Shown here one piece after another: positions 50,412 through 61,728 of a stretch of DNA of 64,000 bases (within the stretch, counting starts at the first letter, position 1; each line of letters opens with the position of its first letter). The notes under the pieces are model-generated. The model saw only the letters and a list, made by a program, of their open reading frames with translations, was not told where the DNA came from and did no database searches. The stretch comes from Pelecanus crispus (lineage: Eukaryota > Chordata > Aves > Pelecaniformes > Pelecanidae): NCBI RefSeq assembly GCF_030463565.1, contig NC_134659.1:6580511-6644510 (forward strand). The letters run 5' to 3'. Made by a program: the position numbers and the translations under genes.

Positions 50412-52135
50412 CCCCTGAGGGATGCTGTGCCCCTGTCCCCAAGGGATGCTGTGTCCCTGTCACTAAGGGATGCTGTGCCCCTGTCCCTGAGGGACGCTGT
50501 GTCCCTGTCACTAAGGGATGCTGTGCCCCTGTCCCTGAGGGACACTGTGTTCCCATCTTCAAGGGATGCTGTCCCCCCATCTCCAAGGGATGCTGTGCCC
50601 CTGTCCCTGAGGGACGCTGTGTTCCTGTCCCCAAGGGATGCTGTGCCCCTGTCCCTGAGGGACACTGTGTTCCCATCTCCAAGGGATGCTGTGCCCCTGT
50701 CCCTGAGGGATGCTGTGTTCCCATCTTCAAGGGATGCTGTGCCCCTGTCCCTGAGGGACACTGTGTTCCCATCTCCAAGGGATGCTGTGCCCCTGTCCCT
50801 GAGGGACACTGTGCCCCATCTCCAAGGGATGCTGTGCCCCTGTCCCTGAGGGACGCAGTGTTCCTGTCCCCGAGGGATGCTGTGCCCCTGTCCCTGAGGG
50901 ACACTGTGTTCCCATCTCCAAGGGATGCTGTGCCCCTGTCCCTGAGGGACGCTGTGTTCCCATCTTCAAGGGATGCTGTGCCCCTGTCCCTGAGGGACAC
51001 TGTGTTCCCATCTCCAAGGGTTGCTGTGCCCCATCTCCAAGGGATGCTGTGCCCCTGTCCCTGAGGGACGCAGTGTTCCTGTCCCCGAGGGATGCTGTGC
51101 CCCTGTCCCTGAGGGACACTGTGTTCCCATCTCCAAGGGATGCTGTGCCCCTGTCCCTGAGGGACGCTGTGTTCCCATCTTCAAGGGATGCTGTGCCCCT
51201 GTCCCTGAGGGACACTGTGTTCCCATCTCCAAGGGTTGCTGTGCCCCATCTCCAAGGGATGCTGTGCCCCTGTCCCTGAGGGACGCAGTGTTCGTGTCCC
51301 CGAGGGATGCTGTGCCCCTGTCCCTGAGGGACACTGTGTTCCCATCTCCAAGGGATGCTGTGCTCCTGTCCCTGAGGGACACTGTGTTCCCATCTTCAAG
51401 GGATGCTGTGCCCCTGTCCCTGAGGGACACTGTGTTCCCATCTCCAAGGGTTGCTGTGCCCCATCTCCAAGGGATGCTGTGCCCCTGTCCCTGAGGGACG
51501 CAGTGTTCCTGTCCCCGAGGGATGCTGTGCCCCTGTCCCTGAGGGACACTGTGTTCCCATCTTCAAGGGATGCTGTCCCCCCATCTCCAAGGGATGCTGT
51601 GCTCCTGTCCCTGAGGGACACTGTGTTCCCATCTTCAAGGGATGCTGTGCCCCTGTCCCTGAGGGACACTGTGTTCCCATCTTCAAGGGATGCTGTGCTC
51701 CTGTCCCTGAGGGACACTGTGTTCCCATCTTCAAGGGATGCTGTGCCCCTGTCCCTGAGGGACACTGTGTTCCCATCTCCAAGGGATGCTGTCCCCCCAT
51801 CTCCAAGGGATGCTGTGCTCCTGTCCCTGAGGGACGCTGTGTTCCCATCTTCAAGGGATGCTGTGCCCCATCTCCAAGGGATGCTGTACTCCTGTCCCCG
51901 AGGGATGCTGTACCCCTGTCACTATGGGATGCTAGGCCCCTGTCCCCAAAGGACACTGCATCCCTGTCACTAAGGAATGCTGTGCCCCATCTCCAAGAGA
52001 TGCTGTGCCCCTGTCCCCAAGGGACACTGTGTCCCTGTCACTAAGGGATGCCGTGCCGCCGTCCCTGAGGGACAACCATGCCCCTTGTCCCCAAGTGATG
52101 CCGTACCCCCGTCCCCGAGGGATGCCGTGCCCTGG
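50412..52135. repeat. 24-bp minisatellite with 215-bp higher-order period
   Basis: Tandem copies of a unit of about 24 bp, AGGGATGCTGTGCCCCTGTC and variants, in which TGCCCCTGTCCC alternates with TGTTCCCATCTC. About 70 units are estimated from the length. A longer block containing TGTGCCCCATCTCCAAGG and then GACGCAGTGTTC recurs near 50,806, 51,021, 51,236 and 51,451, a 215-bp period equal to nine units less one base. The right end from about 51,890 is more diverged. Long open frames on both strands result from the repeat. Confidence 0.97.
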
Positions 52136-55100
52136 CAGTGGCAGCAAGGAGAGGGCAGGGCACAGGCAGCCGGGACGATGGGAGCAGCCAGAGGCTGCGT
52201 TCGCTGCCCCCGGGGCAGTTCGTGCTTCCTGGAGGAGCAGTGTCTGCGTCTGGGACGGGAGCACAGCACGCAGGGCCGGTTCCAGCCGGGCGTGTGAGTC
52301 TCACCAGCTGCCTGGGTTTTGTTCAGGGCTTTGAGCCACTTGCATTGCTTGTCATCTGCTTTCTGCTAAGCCACGTCTCCAGCCCCAGCTTGGAGCTGGT
52401 GGCTGGGATGAGCCCTGCGTGTCTGGGGGAGCGCGTTTCCCAGCTCCGGGGAGTGCCAGAGGAGGGCTCACGGGGCTCCCCAATCCGCCACATCTCCACA
52501 CCAGTGGCGTTGACCCAGCAGCGTCTCGCAGGCCATGTCCGAGCTTTGCCTGTGGCTACTACTGCTACGGAGCCGTCCCTGCCAGCCTCATGTCCCAGCC
52601 GGCAGGAACAAGGCAGAAGGCGAAGGATGTAAGGATGATGCTGGGGTCTGCGTCCCAGGACCCGCCAGCTCGCGTCGGGATGCGTTAGGGCATCCCTCGC
52701 CGGGTTGGTACCTGCCCCTGGCCCCTCTGCGAAGGCCACGCGTCCCTGTGGGCGTCCAGGCACAGCAGCGCCCGGCCCCGCGGGGAAGGGGCAGCTCAGG
52801 GTGTCACCGCTGCGGGGATGCAACAACACCCGCGTGAACGCAACACCCGCTCCTTTGGGGAACTGCCGGGAAATGTGTTACTGGGAACCAGCTGCAGGCA
52901 ACAATATCCCTAAGCCCTGCGCGTCCCTGGCGTTCCCAGCTGCCAGACGAAGGGCGAGGCCCATTTTCCCTCTGACAATGCCCTTTTACCAGGGAGTTTA
53001 TTTCTATTATAGCACCGGATAAAACAGAAAAGGGGAAGGACGGGGCTGGAGCCGAGCAGCTGCCCTTGCCGATTCGTTCGCTGCTTTGTTGTGAGTTAAA
53101 AGTCTGGATCGGGGCTGAGAGACCGGCCGTGGTGATCCCTCAAAGCGCACGGGCTCGTCACCCCCCTCCCGGCCCCCGCGGGGGGACTCTGCAGAGGGAC
53201 TGGTTGGGATCTGCCCCAGCACTTTCCCCTCCGGGCCGTCAGCACAGACCATGGCACCGTTTTGGGGAGCAGCCATGCTTAGCCCAGGGACGCAGAGCCC
53301 CCCAGCGTGCAGGGGGCTGAGCTTTCCTTTTTTTTTCCCTTTCCCCTTTGCAGTGACTTTGGTGACTTCAGCTCCAGCCCCAAGCCCGTGCTCCTGGATC
53401 CTACGGATGGTTGCGGTGTCAGAGCAACTCACCCCCCCTTAGCGCTGACCCCAAAACCTGCCGGGGCAGGAGAGCAACGCTGAGCCCGTCCCCCCCAAAC
53501 GCAGACCCCCCGACAGCGAGCTGGCTGGCACAGAAAGCCCCCGTGGCCGTGCCAGCCCCCGGCAGCTTCAAGGCTGGCAGCAGCCGCTGCTGGGGGCCGC
53601 GGCGGGGCTGGGGCGCGGGGTCCACGCTGCCTTTTGAAGTGGAGACAAAGCCCGTCTTGATATTTATGGCACGTGCAGCGGGAGCGTGGGGCGTGCGGGG
53701 CTGCGGGACAGATGGCGAGTGAAACAAAAGGGGAGGCAAGAATGGGAGCTGAACAGATTGGGAATTTCCTGCCCGTCCCTCTCCCCCATGCCCAAACACC
53801 GCTGGGGGCGTGTGGGGAGCAGGACCGCCTTTCCCCAGTGGTCCCCCCAAAGTGTTCGGTCCCTTGGGGGGGATGACTGACCCCCACAAGCTGCTCTAGC
53901 CCCCAAACCAGGTGGAGAGACCCAAAATCCCGAGGCCCCAAATCCCAAGCACCGAAATCCCATCTCCATTTTACTCCTGATGCGGAGCTGCGAGAGCAGG
54001 ACCCCTTGGCTCCTCCGAGCCTCAGCCTGCTCCTCTGAGAAATGGGACCCCGGCTCATCGCCGAGCCATGCCGGGGAGGCGAGGGGTCCCGGCGATCTCT
54101 GCCAGCCACGCGCCAGGCCCCTCCCCGGCGTCTTTTCCTGCTGCCTCCGCAGTTTTCTTATCTCTTCCCAGCAACGTCGCAGCTGCCGCGGGACGGACCC
54201 AAACAGCTTATTAATAATCAACTTTTATTGCTTGTCACATGGCGAACACATCTGCAGATGGTCAGGCGCAGCGGTGGCAGCCGTGACCTCGCCACCGATC
54301 CTTTTGTCCTCGCAACTCCTCCGCGCAATAAAGGTTTTAGGTGAAGCCCGAGAAGAACTGCGCAAAGGGAAGCGCCGAAGGATGTGACGCCGGGTTCCGC
54401 GTCCCTGGGCCGTGACTCACGCCGGCTCTGCAAACGCTTGCGTGCCGAATTTGAAGCGCAGGGACGATGCCGTGGCCGGAGCTCACGTCCCTTGACTGGG
54501 GGGTGGCTCTGCCCACCCCAGACTCCTCCAGCCACGTTAGGGTCAAACCCAGCGCCCGCTGCCTCGCTGCTTTCTTGCGTACTTCTCCAAAGGAAAATAC
54601 TTTTTTTTTTTTGAGGGGTTGTTTTTAAACACAAATCCTGTGCTTCCTCAGGAAACATCCTCCTAAAGGGATGTTTGCAAACAGCCTGGGAAGCGTTTGA
54701 GCTGATGGATGCTGCAAAGAGGGGAAAAAAAAAAGTGAGGAGGGGAAGAGAATCTGGGTGAAGAGGCTAGAAAGAAGTGGAGATGAAATTTGGGGGTTTT
54801 CGGGGGAGCTCTGGAGAAATCCTGCCTGTCCGCATGGGTCCCCCCATGGGAGCTGCTGGTTTTTAGGGTCTCGCGCAGGGCCAGCCCCAAGGCGGGCGCC
54901 CGGGTCCAATGCCCGTGGCCTGAGCCCCTCTGCGGACACGGGGTGATGGTGGGGGGCGGCGTGTCTGGCAGTGCAGTGGGGTGTCCTTCAAATCCCACCC
55001 AAGGAGGGTCCTCGGGAGGAGCCCACAGTCCAAAGGTGACTTCAGGGGGGGGGGCTGCAGCTGCTGGGACCTCCTGCAGCAGCCCCACAAAGTGCCCAGG

Positions 55101-55199
55101 GCACACCTCCAAGGGGGCTGGGGAGCTATTTTTTGGTTGGTTTGGGGTTTCCCCCTCCTTCAGACTTCTCTGTGGATCTGGACAAAGCCCTGCACTCCC

Positions 55200-55298
55200 C
55201 CTCCTCCTCCTCCTCGGTGGGATACAGGCTGCTGGGGCCCCCTGGCCAGCACCTCCTCCTAGCAACAGGAGGAGGAGGAGGAGGAGGAGGAGGAGGAA
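55200..55298. repeat. Facing CCT and GGA trinucleotide tracts
   Basis: A (CTC)n tract at about 55200-55215 is followed 50 bases later by a (GGA)n tract at about 55267-55298. The two are complementary, so the strand can fold into a hairpin with a GC-rich loop. Read as protein they give the poly-Ser and poly-Glu-like runs seen in spurious open frames. Confidence 0.85.
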
Positions 55299-56246
55299 GG
55301 GGATGAGGAGGGGGGCCAAGCCCCCATCCCTGCTATCCCCACCGCAACAACAAGGCGGTGATTGGGTGCCTGTGGGCTCGCCCAGGACCAATGGGGTCTC
55401 CCCCATTTTTTGGGGAGGGGGAAGAAGCGCGGTGGGTTGCCCTGACCCCCTGCCCCCTCACCTCCGCCCCTGCGGGATGCAGGGCCAGTGCCCCAGCTGG
55501 GGCACATCAGCCATCCCCATGGCCCTGCGTGGGTGAAGCAGCTGCTGGAGGCGGTGCTGGGGGGGCTGCTTCTCCTGGGCTTTGCCCTGCTGCCCCCAGA
55601 CCCTGGTTCCCTGAGGTGCTGGGCTGGGGCCTCCCTACAAATACCTGCTGGACCCCCAACCCCTTCAGCTCCTGCAGTCTGGTGTTGATTTGGGAAGGGA
55701 TGCGGATGCTCTGAGGCAAAAACCTGCCCCGGGACCAAGGAGTGGGGTGTGCTGGTGCTTGGGCAGCTGCTGGGCGCAGGGAGGAGCGTGGTGCTCGGCT
55801 GGTTTGTAGGTGGATCCTGCAAACATCCTCCCCCGCGTCTTTGGAAGAGCGTGGAGACGTGGCGTGGGCTCGGGCGCTCGTAGCCCTGGCCCCGGCCCCT
55901 TCCCGCCTGGCCTGCTGGATGCTGCCGCAGGGAAGGAGGAGGAGGATGGGCTGTGGCACCTCTCCTGGGGCTGATGGCAGAGAGATCAGAGCTGGTCCCA
56001 GATGCCATCAGGCGTCGGAGCCAACCGGCTGCGCGTCCGCAGGGGTTTGGGGCATTCCCCCTCTCCGCAGAGCCCGCTGCCAGCCTTGGAGGGAGCCCAG
56101 CGCGAGCGTCGCTTGCCCCTCGCTGTCTCAGAAGCAGGGTCAGGTTTGCCTCCCTCTCAGCCCTTTTTAACCTGGGTGGAGCTGGGTTTCACCCTGCGTC
56201 TCAGCCCAGCCTTTGCCCAAGCAAGTGCCGGCTGTGGCGGGCACCC

Positions 56247-56303
56247 CTGGGTGCAGGGCAGCTCCCAAACCTGGGTGCAGGGCAGCTCCCGAACCTGGGT
56301 GCT
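56247..56303. repeat. 24-bp tandem repeat, 2.3 copies
   Basis: CTGGGTGCAGGGCAGCTCCC-type units start at 56247 and 56271 and a partial one at 56295; the two full copies differ at one base. Confidence 0.85.
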
Positions 56304-56430
56304 GCTCTCTGGGGACGTGGCCTTGGGGAGGGAAAGCCAGGGCCACCCTTCCAGCCTGGACAGGACCAACATGTGACGGGCAACGCCGACATCTAGTGAC
56401 AGCCCTGCTCCCCAGCCAGCTGGGCTTGCA

Positions 56431-56478
56431 GCGGGGTGCCCTTGGTGCGGGGTGCCCTTGGTGCGGGGTGCCCTTGGT
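56431..56478. repeat. 16-bp tandem repeat, 3 copies
   Basis: Three identical copies of GCGGGGTGCCCTTGGT start at 56431, 56447 and 56463, followed by a partial G-rich unit. Identity of the copies suggests recent expansion. Confidence 0.9.
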
Positions 56479-57314
56479 GGGGGGTCCCCGGTCTTGGTGC
56501 CTCCGGGAGGATTTGCATCCCTGCCAGGAGCGAGGTTTGGCTGTGGGAGGTCACGGTGAGGATGTGCCCGTCCCTTTGCTGCTCTGGGATGTCGGAGAGG
56601 ATGGGGAAGGGCGAGGAGCGGGGTCTTCTTGCTGCTCCTCCTGCCCGGCTTCTGCAAGGGCTTTGGCTGGGGTTGGGGGGCTGGAGTTGGGGGGCTGCCC
56701 TTGGCCAGGGCTGGGGCCCAGGGCTGTTTTGGGGAATCCCTCCTCCTGCCCCCCATGGAGCACCCGCAGGCTCTGCCCCCCGGCCGGCACCAACCCGGAG
56801 CCCAGCGAGCCCCCGGTGCGCTGAGGAGAAGCCCGCAGGCTGGGAAATGGCACTGTCTCTGCAACTCCTGCTCTGCAAAAATCCTGCCCATGTGAAACTT
56901 TTTTTTTTAAAGCATCCTCCAGCTTAGCTGTTAAAAATAAGCAGGGGCTGAAGACAGGAGAACATGAAAGCATCTGGAAAATAACGACCAGACGTACTGT
57001 GCTAGTGGCACTGCCATCCCTTCCCTCTCTCAACTGTCACTTTTCCATGTGTAATTTTTCCTTCTATAAAAGTCCTCGCACGGACCCCATCTGGGATATG
57101 CCGGAGCGGCAGCTCCTCGGTGTGGGGAAGGCTGCGTACGCACATGTCGTGTGTGGTACAGCCGCTAGACGGCAAATCCAGCCCGGGTTACGTCTGCAGA
57201 AAGGTCTGGTCTGCAAGAGGGGAGGTTACGGTGCTCGGAGCAGCCCAGACGCTCGGACCCTGCTCTCCACGCTTGGGATTCCTCAGACACGTTTCGTGCA
57301 GTTTCAGAAAGGGC

Positions 57315-57320
57315 TTTATT
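57315..57320 (-). terminator. FMOD: FMOD poly(A) signal and end of 3' UTR
   Basis: The minus strand reads AATAAA about 1.1 kb beyond the FMOD stop, which would give a 3' UTR from 58455 down to about 57,300. I did not exclude alternative signals. Confidence 0.5.
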
Positions 57321-58455
57321 CGTCGGTATGATATCTACAGTTCATGCGTCGGTGATAGTACAGGTTTTTTTGGGTTTTTGTTTCTATAGTGTTAGCATGC
57401 AGTTTAAATGCGGAGGGTCTGGATGACCTCTTCAGCTTTGCAGGTCATCTCCGAAGCTCAGCTGCCCCTTTGGTTCTCAAACTAAACTGTCCAAGGAACC
57501 AAGTTGGGTGCTTGTGGCGAATTCAAAGGTGCTGCGGATGCACATGTCACTGCGAAATTTTTTTTTTTTTTTTTTTTAAAAAATGGGAGACCCGGCTGCC
57601 TGGGCAGAGAGGGAGCTCAGAGCCAAGCCGGTGGGCGGGATGGAGCTGGGCGTGCGGGGGGTCCCCGGGCAGCCGGGGGTGACGGCACCGGGAACTGCCC
57701 CATCCCTTGCCCCCAGTCCTGCCTGACCCAGTGGTCTGGGAGGAGGATGTGGAACCCCCCTCGGCCGCGGCCCGTGAAGAGGCCGTTTCCCAGCGCGTTT
57801 CTCTCTAACCCAAGCAGCTGACAGCCGCTCGGCAGTGGCAGGAAAGGTTTCTCTCTATCTCTGGAGCAGGAAGCTGGTGGAAGGGGGGAAAAAGTGGAGG
57901 GGGAAGAGTGGGTCTGCTCTTCCCCATCCTTGACCGAAGGATGCTGGCAGCCAGGAAATCTGTAACCCTTTACTCGCGTAGCTCCCAACCTCCCAGATGC
58001 TCCTCCCAGTGACCGCTGGCACCCGGCCCAGGGTGAATCGTTTTAAATCTGCTGGTTCTGCAGGACCCACGCCTGAAACCCTCCCCGCTGGGGTCAGATG
58101 CTCAGTGCCGTGCTTCGGAGGTGGGATGAACTCTCCCCCATCCCTGCTGCATCCCACCCAAAACCAGGGGAGAAGGCGAATGGGGGCGCAGCGCTTTGGG
58201 GGGGTGGCTGTGGTGGGGTCAGAGGGGGAACCGCGCTGGGACCTGTCCCACCCTGTGTGGCCGGAGAGCCGGGAAGAGGGAGCGTTTGGGGATGAATGGA
58301 TCCTGCCCACCCGCGTGGGCTGATGCTGGTGTACCCTTATTGCACTATTGCGGAAGCCAAGTCAAACTGTCAAGCTGCATTAAAATGGGAGTGAGTGTCT
58401 CCCCAGGAACGGGGGAGCCAAGTCCTGAGGCTGGGGAGGGGGCCGGGGGGCCAGG

Positions 58456-61400
58456 CTAGATCTCGATGATGGTGGCACGCCGCAGGCACAGCGGGGCGTC
58501 GGGGGGCACCGCATTTCGCTTGATCTCGTTCCCGTCGAGCCGCAGGACCTGGAGCCTGGAGTAGTTCATGACGTCCACCACGGTGCAGAAGCTGCTGATG
58601 GAGAACTCTGCGGGGGGAGAGGAGACAGAACTGAGCACCCACTTTGGCCCCGGCTCTGTCTCACTTTTGTGACCGCGGCCGATCTTTGGGGAGCAACGTG
58701 GGAAATGTCAACGGGGGCTGCTCTGGCCATGGGTCTGCAGGTACCAACCTCTGAGAGCTGGTTTATGTTAAGATGGGCAGGAAAAAAAAGAAAACACCCC
58801 CAAATCACCAATTATTCCTGCAAATTTGGACTCGACACCCTCCACTCTTAAGCTGAAAGAGTAGCTGATGCAGTCAGAAGGAGCCTGTGAGTTTGTGCCT
58901 CTTCCAGGGTTTGGAAGCGGTGGCAGCGCCCGCCCTTGGCTGCGTTTGCCTGGCCTGGCTGGAGCGATCGTAGGGAGAAAACTGGGTGGAGTCAGACGAA
59001 ACATTGCTTTTTATCAGGAATTGCCTTTGCAGCCTCTTTTGTGAGGCTTCACACGCTGCACCCTCCAGCCCCTGACTTCCCCGGCCGCTGCGGGACGACC
59101 CAGGCAGCGTGGCTGGGAGAGAGGGAGGGAGGACATCCCTGTCCCTGTCCCTGTCCCCATCCCATGCCCGCAGGCATCCCCTGCCTGTTCATCTGCCACC
59201 CGCTGCTGCCAGCACCAGGCAGGGAAACTCCGCGCCAGCCTGAGCTGGGTTTAGAGGGAGGAGATGGAACAAACTCCAAAAATTTTGTGCAGAATTTGGG
59301 GGAGAAGCCACCGACTAGAGGGCAGCAAAGCTCCAGGCCGGGATGCTGCTGGGGAAGGCAGCGGGGTGCCGGGGGACCCCTGCACCCACAGGCCGGGGGC
59401 TCGGGGGGCTGCAAGCCCTGCGGCGAGCGGGGAGGCAAGCGGGGACCTCCCGGTGTGGCTGGAGGGGCACGACCCCAGCCCTGATGCCCCATGGGTGGGA
59501 TGTGCCCCCCCCAAAAAAGGTTGGTGCTGCACGCCTGGACCCGCGGCCCCTCGCTCTGGGGATGCTTTAAAGGTCAGCGGCAAAACCTGCAGCTGGAGGA
59601 AAAACTGCCGTAAAGCCTGAACGGCTCCGCGGTGGTTTCGTGGCATTTGTGGGCAGACGTTAACAGCTACAAATTTTGAAAGCAAACATTTGGGAATCTG
59701 TTCTTGTTTTTGTGTTTCTGTTGGTTCCCCGGTGCGGGGTTGTGTGTTTCCTCTGCCACAGCTGATGGCTGCAGTGACACATCCCCGTCCCCATCCCGGG
59801 CTTGCTCAGGGGCTCAGCACCGCTCCAGGAGGGTCCTGCCCTCGGGGCCTGGCAGGTGAGAGGAGCAAACCTGGATTTTTCCAGGAGATTGCTTGGGTTT
59901 GGTTTGGTTTTTTTTTTCCCCCTAGCTTATTTTTATAAATAGCAGCCAGAACAATCTGTTCCTTTTATTTATTTGTGTATTAAATGGGGTGAATTTTAGT
60001 CCTGGCAGAAGATGCTGCATTGATGGCTTTAATAACTCAGAGCTCCCGTCTGTCCCAGCCCCAGCAAAGATGTGCCCCTCGGCTGCAGACCACGACCCTT
60101 GGGGGGCTTTGGGGCCATGGGCTGTGCCCGGGCTGTGCCGGTGCCCTGCGAGGCGGGGAGGGAGGTGGGCAGAAGGGGCTGGAGAAGGGGGCTGCGCTGG
60201 CCCTGAGCGCTGCGGACTGCCGGGCACCGCAGGATATGTCCCTGTCCCCTGCGTTAGTGCTGGCCAGGGTGATGCGTGCTCCTACACGCGTGGCTATGGG
60301 GACCCCCCACCTCTGTCCGCTCTGTCGGTGACCCCTCGGCCTGTGTGCAATGCCCGACTAAAGCCGTAGTCCCCTCTCCAGGTTGTGCATCAGCTTCTAC
60401 CGACAGCTGGTTTCTGGCATCTCTAACCAGAAGATGCTCAGGCTTCTGATGAATGCTCAGTAAAACCAGTGCATTGGCTCTGTGGATCACATGGGACTGT
60501 CCAGAGCTGGGAGCCTCTCGGCTCCAGGCGTGTTGGGACACAACGGGCCCCGTTCCTGGCTTGCTGAGGGCCACCTGGAAGTCTCTCCAGTTCCAGCTTC
60601 CTGCTCAAACCATTACCCCAGGTAGTCTCCCATGGGGAGGCACAGGTTCTGCATCCCCCTCTCCCACCCCTCTCTCGCACCACCGTCCCCCACACCACTG
60701 TGCTCTGGTTGACGCGTTTGTGCTCACCGTTGATTTGGTTCCCTTGAAGGTAGAGGTTCTCGAGGTTGGTGCTGACCCGGGGGATCTTCTGGAGCCTGTT
60801 GTAAGAGAGGTCCAGCTCGAGGATGCTGCTGCTGTTGAAAGTGTTGGTAGAGAGCCCTTGGTTTGTCAGGCTGTTGTGGGACATCCGGACATAGAGCAGC
60901 TTGGGAGAGACCTTGAAATAGTCATCAGGGATCGTGTTGATGTAGTTGTACTCTAGGTAAAGCTGTTCCAAAGCCATTGGGAGCCCATCAGGGACTTTCC
61001 TGAGGTGGTTGTAGCTCAGATCAGCAAGGATCAAGGACTTGAGCCCTTTGAGGGATGCTCCCATCTCAAAAATGTAGTTGTGGCTGAGGTACAGGGCTGT
61101 GAGGTTCTCCAGACCCTCCAGAGCATTGGAGGGGACCTTGGAGATCTGATTGTAAGACAAGTGGAGCTCTCTCAGGGACCGGGGCAAGGGACTGGGCATC
61201 TTGGTTAGGTTGTTGTTGTTCATGTACAACCTCTCCAGGCTTTTGAGCTTGGCAAAGACCCTCTTGCCCATCTTCTCACTGGTGATCTGGTTGTTGTGCA
61301 GTGCGAGCCATTCCAGATCCGTGGCATTGTCAAAAGCCCCCTCTTGGATGGCGGTGATCTGGTTGTTCTGGAAGTAGACGTATTTCATCCGGGAGGGCAC

Positions 61401-61718
61401 GAAGGGCAGGTACCTCAGGTTCCGGGTGTCACAGTACATGGCTGATGAGAAGTTAGGGGGGCAATCACATTCTTGGGGACATTGCCAAGAAGGGGCTTGC
61501 TGAGGTTCAGGGCCAGGCTCTGCCTCCATGTCTGGAGCTGGGAGGTAAGAGTACACGTAAGGTGTGTTCTCATCCTCGTAGTAGGGCATGTAGTTATAGG
61601 AAGACATACGGGACTGCCGCATGTAGTACTGTAACCAAGCCATGTCTTCTTCTTCATTGTACTGGCCCAGGGAGGCTCCGCAGAGCCCAGCGATGATCAG
61701 GACAGTGGCCCAACTCAT
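58456..61718 (-). CDS. FMOD: FMOD, fibromodulin (class II small leucine-rich proteoglycan)
   Basis: Two coding exons on the minus strand, 60728-61718 and 58456-58607 (TAG at 58456-58458), joined in phase 1 (AAC G|AG). They encode 380 aa; human has 376. The acceptor lies 10 bases before the ATG (exon starts at 61728), so a non-coding first exon lies to the right. Residues 1-18 are a signal peptide ending before QYNEEED. Residues 20-58 hold ten tyrosines in an acidic setting, the family's tyrosine-sulfation region. A cysteine cluster (CPQECDC from residue 80) leads into the leucine-rich repeats, with YLPFVPSRMKYVYFQNNQIT and LRKVPDGLP typical. Five N-glycosylation sequons (NAT, NLT, NLT, NSS, NYS) correspond to the human keratan-sulfate/glycan sites. 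The C-terminal cysteine pair and end (TIIEI) are conserved. The secreted protein binds collagen I/II and TGF-beta and controls fibril growth. Confidence 0.97.
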
Positions 61719-61728
61719 GGTGCTGATG

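Larger units (their letters stand above)
52136..57300. other. BTG2-FMOD intergenic region, right part
   Basis: GC-rich sequence without a recognisable exon. It holds poly-purine and poly-pyrimidine runs and the three small tandem repeats listed separately. Many long open frames occur but none resembles a known protein. Confidence 0.45.

Noticed and set aside
50192-52264. Several 150-245 codon frames with SLRDRGTAS or CCAPVPEGH repeats
   Set aside because: These are frames of the 24-bp minisatellite on both strands. They reflect unit composition and not coding.
55259-56008. 249-codon frame with a serine run
   Set aside because: The serine run is the GGA/CCT tract read in frame. The rest resembles nothing known.
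60438-60727. Continuation of the FMOD exon 2 frame into the intron
   Set aside because: A GTGAGC donor at 60722-60727 and the in-phase last exon at 58456-58607 restore the conserved C terminus, so the extension is intronic read-through.
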